Shown here: positions 59,125 to 64,000 of the stretch, piece by piece | Position numbering within the stretch: position 1 is the stretch's first letter | How the letters are laid out: each line of letters starts with the position of its first letter | NCBI GenBank assembly: GCA_003567685.1 | Contig: PWYW01000018.1 | Span: forward strand, 1-64,000 | DNA length: 64,000 bases | Reading direction: 5' to 3' | Source of the DNA: Gammaproteobacteria bacterium | Lineage (GTDB): Bacteria > Pseudomonadota > Gammaproteobacteria > Xanthomonadales > Wenzhouxiangellaceae | The notes under the pieces: generated by a model | The model's database searches: none | What the model saw: only the letters and a program-made list of their open reading frames with translations | Told to the model about the DNA's origin: nothing | Program-made: the position numbers and the translations under genes

Positions 59125-61128
59125 ATGAGCACTCCCGCTGAGAGCAACAACCGCTGGCAGCACTGGCACCTCGAACGGGACAGCGACGGCATTGCCTGGC
59201 TGACCATTGACCACGGCGAGGAAAAGGTCAACTCGTTGGGCACGGCGGTGCTCGGGGAGCTGGAGCAAATTGTCGACGAACTGGAAGGCGCCAAGCCGAC
59301 CGGGTTGGTTTTGATGTCCGGCAAGAAAAAGAGCTTTATCGTCGGTGCCGACGTGCGCGAATTCGATGCGACGGACAAAGTGAGCGAGCTGGAGGAGAAC
59401 GTGCGCAAGGTGCACGGCTTGTTCCAGCGCATTGAAGACCTGAAATTCCCAACGGTGGTGGCTTTCGAAGGCTACTGCCTGGGTGGAGGCCTCGAGCTGT
59501 CGCTGTGTTTCGACTGGCGAATTGCGCTGGATGCCGATCACACGCGGGTGGGTTTCCCGGAAGTCAATCTTGGTATCTACCCCGGTTTCGGTGGATCCGG
59601 GCGTTCGATTGCCGCCATCGGCCCGCTGAACGCCATGCAGATCATGCTGACCGGGAAAATGCTGCGGGCACGACCGGCTCGATCACTGGGGCTGGTCAAT
59701 CAGCTGGTTGACCAGCATGGATCGCTTCGCTGGGCGGCCCGCGCCGCAGTACTGAAAGGCAAGCAAGCGTCCAAACCTGGCCTCAAGGCCCGCTTGCTGA
59801 ATACCGGTCCGGCCCGTCGTTTCCTGGCCAAGCAGATGCGCAAACAGGTTGCCGGCAAGGCTCGACCGGAACATTACCCGGCACCCTACGAGCTGATTGA
59901 CGCCTTTGAGGCGGCCGGCAACTCGCCCTCGGCGATGATTCGCCTGGAAGCGGATAAGGTGCCTCGCCTGTTGGCAGGTGATACGTCTCGTAACCTGCGG
60001 CGGGTGTTTCGCTTGATGGAGCGTCTGAAAGCCCAGGGCAAGCGCTCCGACTTCAAAGCCCGTCGGGTACATGTCATCGGCGCTGGCGTCATGGGCGGCG
60101 ACATCGCGGCCTGGTGTGCGCTTCGCGGCCTGGAAGTCACCCTTCAGGATCGCGAGCTGAAGTACATTAAACCGGCACTCAAGCGGGCCCGCGCACTCTT
60201 CAAACGTCGCCTTAAAAAGCCGGACGCGGTTGCCGCTGCAATCACCCGCCTGAGTGCAGACGTCGAAGGGAAAGGCGTCAAGCGGGCTGACGTGATCATC
60301 GAGGCCATCTTCGAAAATCGCGAGGCCAAGCGGGAGTTGTTTGAGCGTCTGAAGCCGGATCTCCAGTCTCACACGCTGGTGGCAACCAATACTTCGGCGA
60401 TCCCGCTCGGCGAGCTGTCCGACGTGTTCGATGACCCCAGCCGTCTGATCGGCCTGCACTTCTTCAATCCGGTTGCCCAAATGCCGCTTCTGGAGGTGGT
60501 TTATGACACGACCTCGGACCCGGAGAGAGTCAACGACGGCTGCAGTTTTGCCACGCAAATCGGCAAGTACGCATTGCCGGCCACTTCGACGCCCGGCTTC
60601 CTCGTCAACCGGGTGCTTGCACCGTACATGCGAAACGCAATGGCCCTGCATCGCGAGGGTATTCCCAAGGAGGCCCTCGACAAGGCAGCCGTCCGCTTCG
60701 GCATGCCGATGGGCCCGGTTGAGTTGGCCGATACGGTCGGCCTGGACGTCGGCATGGGTGTGATCGACACGCTAATGGGTGATTCTGCTGCTGAAGACCG
60801 CAAGGTGCTCGAGGAAATGGTCAAGGCCGGCAAGCTGGGCAAGAAATCCGGCGAAGGCTTCTACCAATGGAACAAGGGCAAGCCGCAGCGCGACCCGAAA
60901 GCCCACGAGGGGCATGATCTGGACGAGTTGGCCAAACGCCTGATGACCCCCTATTTCGACGAATGCCGGGCCTGCCTGGCCGACAAAGTGGTCGAAGATG
61001 CTGATCTGCTCGACGCCGGAATGATTTTCGGCACAGGCTTCGCCCCCTTCCGCGGTGGCCCCATGCATTATCTCGAGTCCAGCCAATCCCAGTCCAGCCA
61101 GAGCGAACCCGAAGAGGAGCAGTCCTGA
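59125..61128 (+). CDS. fadJ: FadJ-like enoyl-CoA hydratase / 3-hydroxyacyl-CoA dehydrogenase
   Basis: 667 aa from ATG 59125, chosen because GGAG (59112-59115) precedes it; the open frame extends 58 codons further 5' without family similarity. The hydratase domain (about 1-190) has GADVREFDA, EGYCLGGGLELSLCFDWRIA with one catalytic Glu, and FPEVNLGIYPGFGGSGR with the second. The dehydrogenase domain (about 310-650) has HVIGAGVMGGDIAAWCALRG, ATNTSAIPLGELSD, LIGLHFFNPVAQMPLLEVV with the catalytic His and GFYQWNKGKP. It performs steps two and three of fatty acid beta-oxidation. Its TGA shares a base with the fadI-like ATG. Confidence 0.92.
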   Translation: MSTPAESNNRWQHWHLERDSDGIAWLTIDHGEEKVNSLGTAVLGELEQIVDELEGAKPTGLVLMSGKKKSFIVGADVREFDATDKVSELEENVRKVHGLFQRIEDLKFPTVVAFEGYCLGGGLELSLCFDWRIALDADHTRVGFPEVNLGIYPGFGGSGRSIAAIGPLNAMQIMLTGKMLRARPARSLGLVNQLVDQHGSLRWAARAAVLKGKQASKPGLKARLLNTGPARRFLAKQMRKQVAGKARPEHYPAPYELIDAFEAAGNSPSAMIRLEADKVPRLLAGDTSRNLRRVFRLMERLKAQGKRSDFKARRVHVIGAGVMGGDIAAWCALRGLEVTLQDRELKYIKPALKRARALFKRRLKKPDAVAAAITRLSADVEGKGVKRADVIIEAIFENREAKRELFERLKPDLQSHTLVATNTSAIPLGELSDVFDDPSRLIGLHFFNPVAQMPLLEVVYDTTSDPERVNDGCSFATQIGKYALPATSTPGFLVNRVLAPYMRNAMALHREGIPKEALDKAAVRFGMPMGPVELADTVGLDVGMGVIDTLMGDSAAEDRKVLEEMVKAGKLGKKSGEGFYQWNKGKPQRDPKAHEGHDLDELAKRLMTPYFDECRACLADKVVEDADLLDAGMIFGTGFAPFRGGPMHYLESSQSQSSQSEPEEEQS

Positions 61129-62414
61129 TGTCCGATAACACTGTCCGCAAGATTGCGATCATTGGCGGCAGCCGAATTCCCTTTTGCCGTTCCAACAGCC
61201 TCTACGCCGAGCAAACCAACCTGGACATGCTCAGCGCGGCGATCCAGGGTGTTGTCGACCGCTTCGGGCTTGAAGGCAAACAACTGGACCTGGTGCTCGG
61301 CGGCGCGGTAACCACCCACTCAAAGGATTTCAACCTCGCCCGTGAGGCGGTGTTGTCGACAACCCTTTCGCCCTTGACCACCGGTGTCACCCTGCAGATG
61401 GCTTGCGGTACCAGCCTGGAAGCTGCCTTGCTGGCCGGTGGCCAAATTGCCGCCGGCCAGATCGACTGCGCCATCGTCAGCGGCACGGACACTACGTCTG
61501 ATGCGCCGATTGTTTTCCAACGACGCTTTGCTCAGCGCCTGATCAAGCTGGGCAAGGCACGAAGCTTCAAAGACAAGCTGGCGGCCTTCAAGGGCTTTTC
61601 ACCGAGAGAGCTGGCTCCGCAGCCCCCGCGCAACGCCGAGCCCCGGACGGGTCTATCCATGGGCCAGCACTGCGAGCGGATGGCCAAGGAATGGGAAATC
61701 AGCCGTGAAGAACAAGACCAGCTGACTTTCGAGAGCCATCAGAAGGCCGCGGCAGCCTGGGAGTCCGGCTTTTTTGATGACCTGGTGACGTCGCACAACG
61801 GTGTGATTCGGGACAACATTATCCGACCCGACACCAGCCAGGAAAAGCTGGCCAAGCTGAAACCGGCCTTTGACCGCAAGCATGGCACGCTGACCGCCGG
61901 CAACTCGACCACGCTGACCGATGGCGCTGCCGCCGTGCTGCTTGCCTCGGAAGAATGGGCCAAGGCCAATGATCTTCCGGTCCAGGCCTGGTTGACGCTG
62001 GGGCGCACCGCCTCGGTGGATTTCGCCAACCAGGACGAAGGCTTGCTGATGGCGCCGACGGTGGCCGTTGCCGAAATGCTGCAGAAGGCGGATCTGACGC
62101 TGCAGGATTTCGACTTTTACGAAATCCACGAAGCCTTCGCAGCCCAGGTGCTGTGTACCCTCAAGGCCTGGGAATCCGATCGGTATTGCCGGGAGCGTCT
62201 GGGGCTGGATGCTGCCCTGGGCAAGATTGACCGCAGCAAAATGAACGTTCGGGGCGGCTCGGTGGCCATTGGCCATCCTTTCGCTGCCACCGGCGCGCGC
62301 ATCCTCTCTACGCTGGCTGCCATCCTTGAACAAGCCGGCTCCGGACGCGGCCTGATTTCTGTCTGTACCGCGGGCGGCATGGGGGTCTCGGCGATTGTTG
62401 AGCGCGAGAGCTGA
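61128..62414 (+). CDS. fadI: acetyl-CoA C-acyltransferase (thiolase), FadI-like
   Basis: 428 aa. It cleaves 3-ketoacyl-CoA in the last step of beta-oxidation. Catalytic residues are visible in LQMACGTSLEAAL (nucleophile Cys, about residue 89), YEIHEAFAAQV, GGSVAIGHPFAATGAR (His) and SVCTAGGMGVSAI (second Cys). It overlaps the FadJ-like gene by one base (TGATG) and forms the two-subunit trifunctional complex by analogy with FadIJ. Together with fadD it gives a complete degradation route apart from acyl-CoA dehydrogenase. Confidence 0.92.
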   Translation: MSDNTVRKIAIIGGSRIPFCRSNSLYAEQTNLDMLSAAIQGVVDRFGLEGKQLDLVLGGAVTTHSKDFNLAREAVLSTTLSPLTTGVTLQMACGTSLEAALLAGGQIAAGQIDCAIVSGTDTTSDAPIVFQRRFAQRLIKLGKARSFKDKLAAFKGFSPRELAPQPPRNAEPRTGLSMGQHCERMAKEWEISREEQDQLTFESHQKAAAAWESGFFDDLVTSHNGVIRDNIIRPDTSQEKLAKLKPAFDRKHGTLTAGNSTTLTDGAAAVLLASEEWAKANDLPVQAWLTLGRTASVDFANQDEGLLMAPTVAVAEMLQKADLTLQDFDFYEIHEAFAAQVLCTLKAWESDRYCRERLGLDAALGKIDRSKMNVRGGSVAIGHPFAATGARILSTLAAILEQAGSGRGLISVCTAGGMGVSAIVERES

Positions 62415-62447
62415 GTTTTAGCGCATTGCGGGAATGGTCTGCCCGTC

Positions 62448-62504
62448 CTGCCCGGGAGGATCTCCTCCGGGGCAGCGGGTGGTCCGGGACTGACCGGGCC
62501 ACCC
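62448..62504. terminator. two tandem hairpins between convergent genes
   Basis: The first hairpin pairs 62448-62460 with 62463-62475 (12 of 13 matches). The second pairs 62477-62487 with 62494-62504 (one mismatch). They lie past fadI before a convergent gene; there is no T-run, so the terminator call is tentative. Confidence 0.35.
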
Positions 62505-62613
62505 AGTCGTGGCTGGCCACAGGCTCGATTCGGTCGTGCAAACAAAATCCGGCCCGATCACCGCGCGAGTTGATGGGCTATCCGGGCGAACGGAGGTGCT
62601 GAGATCTGGCGAA

Positions 62614-63576
62614 TCAATCGCGTGGTGCGCGCGCGGATCCTGGCAGGCAGAACCGGCCCAACACGAGCAGCGATAAAAGTCCGACGCCAGCAATATCCGG
62701 CGTCAGAGGCAGGCGCTCGGTGAGCCACGGCAGCCAGGGAGCGAGGGTGGCCATCCAGACCAGTGGTGGTAACAATCTGCTCAGCAGCAATACGCTTACT
62801 GTCAGCATCAGGACCAGCGATACATCGGCAAACAGGCCAGGTGCCATGGACGATGCGTTGTTTGCGAGCTTGACCAGCACCATCGACAACCCGAACAACA
62901 GAAGCAAGGCCCCCGCTTGTGCCGCCGCGCTGGCGAGTCGGTCGACATAATCACCCAAAAAGCGACTGCCTTTGGCTTGCTCCGCCCTCCCCGACCACCA
63001 GGCCAGATGGGCCAGTAACAGCCGGTAAAGCACTAACCAGATCAGCGGCAGCAGGCCAACGTAGAACGCCGCCAGGGCGGCAGCGATGCTCCAGGTGCGC
63101 GGCGAGTTGAACACTGACCGAGGTTGTGGGGGCAATGACCAAAGATTGAACAGGGCAAAGCCGAGCATTGGAACGAGGGCTGCCCGATGCACCGAGAGTG
63201 CCATTCCTCCATCACTGGACAAGTGCTCACCCAGGGCTACTGCCAGTAAAACCAGCGCTGCAGACGGCGCTAGCAAAAGGCTGCCGGCCGCGCCTGTCGG
63301 AACCCGTCTGTCCCGACGATCAGCCGAGGGTCGGGCTGTGCGAGGCAACGGCCAGCCATGGTTCAGTTCAGCGAGAGCGTCACGGGGCTGCAGATGGCTG
63401 GCGACCAACAGGCACACCAGCAGCAGCCACTCGGGTCTGGCCAGTTCGTCGACCAGCATCATTGCCAGAAACAGGGGGGCCATGTCCTGTGCATGCAATT
63501 GCAGCAGGCCGAGTGCAGCCAGGCCAAGGAACAGCGGCAGTCCGAGAGCGACCGCAAAAAGAAGCGAAACCTTCAT
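62614..63576 (-). CDS. multi-pass membrane protein, diverged TRAP-transporter large-permease-like
   Basis: 320 aa from ATG 63576, which overlaps the TGA of the upstream gene (ATGA). About seven or eight membrane helices. The start (LLFAVALGLPLFLGLAALGLL...LFLAMMLVDEL) resembles the beginning of DctM subunits, including the Gly-Pro turn, and AAAQAGALLLLFGLSMVLVKLAN resembles a later DctM helix, but the protein is about 110 residues shorter than DctM and a central block is replaced by a basic loop (RTARPSADRRDRRVPTG). It may be a degenerate TRAP component with a new role. The family call is inference from pattern; an unrelated membrane protein is possible. Confidence 0.55.
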   Translation of the reverse strand: MKVSLLFAVALGLPLFLGLAALGLLQLHAQDMAPLFLAMMLVDELARPEWLLLVCLLVASHLQPRDALAELNHGWPLPRTARPSADRRDRRVPTGAAGSLLLAPSAALVLLAVALGEHLSSDGGMALSVHRAALVPMLGFALFNLWSLPPQPRSVFNSPRTWSIAAALAAFYVGLLPLIWLVLYRLLLAHLAWWSGRAEQAKGSRFLGDYVDRLASAAAQAGALLLLFGLSMVLVKLANNASSMAPGLFADVSLVLMLTVSVLLLSRLLPPLVWMATLAPWLPWLTERLPLTPDIAGVGLLSLLVLGRFCLPGSARAPRD

Positions 63577-64000
63577 CGCCCCTGTTGCTGCATCGGCGCG
63601 TCTTTTGCCAGCCAGGCTTCTGGTGCCAGCGTCATCGCAGCCAGGCGGGCAGTCAGCATGGCCAGAGCCAGCGGCATAACCAGCAACACCTGCCAACTGG
63701 GCAAGCCGGCGGCCCACTCCCCCTCGAAACGTATCTCGAGGGCGACCAGGCCCAGAGTCGCCATCGACAACATCAGGCAAACCAGGCTCCCAAGCGCGAA
63801 CATCAATCGCGTCAGCCAGACCTGGATGCGTGCTGAGAAGCGGCGAAACAAGATCAGTCTTGGATGCTCATCGGTAGCCATGGCTCTGCTGGCTCCCAAC
63901 ATCAACAGCCATAAAAGCCAGGCTGTTGACCAGTCGCCTTGTTCGATGCCAATTTCGATATTCAATGCGAGAAGCAGGCTGAAAATGACCAGACCCAGGC
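63573..64000 (-). CDS. TRAP-transporter small-permease (DctQ)-like protein, 5'-truncated by window edge
   Basis: At least 142 residues; the frame is open to the last base of the window (the TTG at 63965 is internal), so the start is missing. Visible helices follow the DctQ pattern: a first helix LGLVIFSLLLALNIEI at the edge, WSTAWLLWLLMLGASRAMA, then FRRFSARIQVWLTRLMFALGSLVCLMLSM and finally LPSWQVLLVMPLALAMLTARLAA, matching the usual IPxW...PLG...R end. It is translationally coupled to the DctM-like gene. The dctP binding protein would have to lie outside the window. Confidence 0.6.
   Translation of the reverse strand, partial: LGLVIFSLLLALNIEIGIEQGDWSTAWLLWLLMLGASRAMATDEHPRLILFRRFSARIQVWLTRLMFALGSLVCLMLSMATLGLVALEIRFEGEWAAGLPSWQVLLVMPLALAMLTARLAAMTLAPEAWLAKDAPMQQQGR

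Noticed and set aside
1-64000. rRNA, tRNA, CRISPR array, complete insertion sequence, phage genes, cobalamin riboswitch
   Set aside because: No supporting sequence pattern was seen anywhere in the window.

Overview
The window is about 64 kb of GC-rich (roughly 60-65%, by eye) bacterial chromosome with tightly packed genes, many 4-base start/stop overlaps and almost no mobile DNA. Gene content and order point to a heterotrophic, aerobic gammaproteobacterium. The most telling blocks are yibN-like/secB/gpsA/trmL opposite gpmI/envC/ctpA/yibQ-like; yceD/rpmF/plsX/fabH/fabD/fabG/acpP/fabF continuing into pabBC/mltG/tmk/holB/pilZ; split class II nrdJa/nrdJb; and gspA/gspB. A lineage near Xanthomonadales/Chromatiales (for example Wenzhouxiangella-like) fits best, but this is an inference from gene content, not a taxonomic assignment.

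Layout. 1-0.66 kb: the 3' end of a HAD-family hydrolase gene followed by an integron-type attC site, so the left edge looks like the last cassette of an integron or attC cluster. 0.8-11.6 kb: accessory and envelope genes, including a lipase-like hydrolase, an S41/PDZ protein, tandem PLDc_N mini-proteins, a hotdog thioesterase-like protein, a secreted protein with three Cys-Cys repeats, an S74 (endosialidase-chaperone type) surface protein interrupted by an in-frame stop, a serine beta-lactamase-like hydrolase, a Coa1-like protein and an MBL-fold hydrolase. 11.9-15.4 kb: UspA, then nrdJb/nrdJa with two NrdR boxes and DnaA-like boxes upstream. 15.5-23.1 kb: the trmL/gpsA/secB/rhodanese and gpmI/envC/ctpA/yibQ-like cluster. 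23-26.3 kb: sulfotransferase, AbgT transporter, secreted hypothetical. 26.4-30.2 kb: a 199-bp palindromic element, then gspA-gspB-rhomboid-DUF1820 (leftward). 30.2-33.4 kb: putA. 33.6-38.4 kb: an aa3-type cytochrome c oxidase operon (DUF2244, coxB, coxA, a 50-aa membrane protein, ctaG, coxC). 38.4-43.9 kb: Lhr-like helicase, lipoprotein, GCS2-CBS fusion. 44.1-45.8 kb: fadD. 45.9-58.3 kb: dinB and the long leftward fatty acid/folate/DNA replication operon. 58.3-62.4 kb: maf and fadJ-fadI-like beta-oxidation genes. 62.6-64 kb: two overlapping membrane genes resembling a diverged TRAP-transporter DctQM pair, the first cut by the window edge.

The genes combine into a coherent aerobic programme: fatty acid synthesis and degradation, proline oxidation feeding the respiratory chain, terminal oxidase assembly, and envelope maintenance (EnvC, MltG, GspAB). 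No rRNA, tRNA, CRISPR array or complete insertion sequence was seen. No stretch longer than 300 bases lacks a gene; the longest gaps (8757-9023, 11633-11897, 26314-26585, 33410-33651) are intergenic or divergent promoter regions, one filled by the palindromic element. Nothing here is a clearly new multi-gene system. The most unusual items are the attC edge, the large palindrome, the interrupted S74 protein, the Cys-Cys repeat protein and the rhomboid coupled to gspAB.
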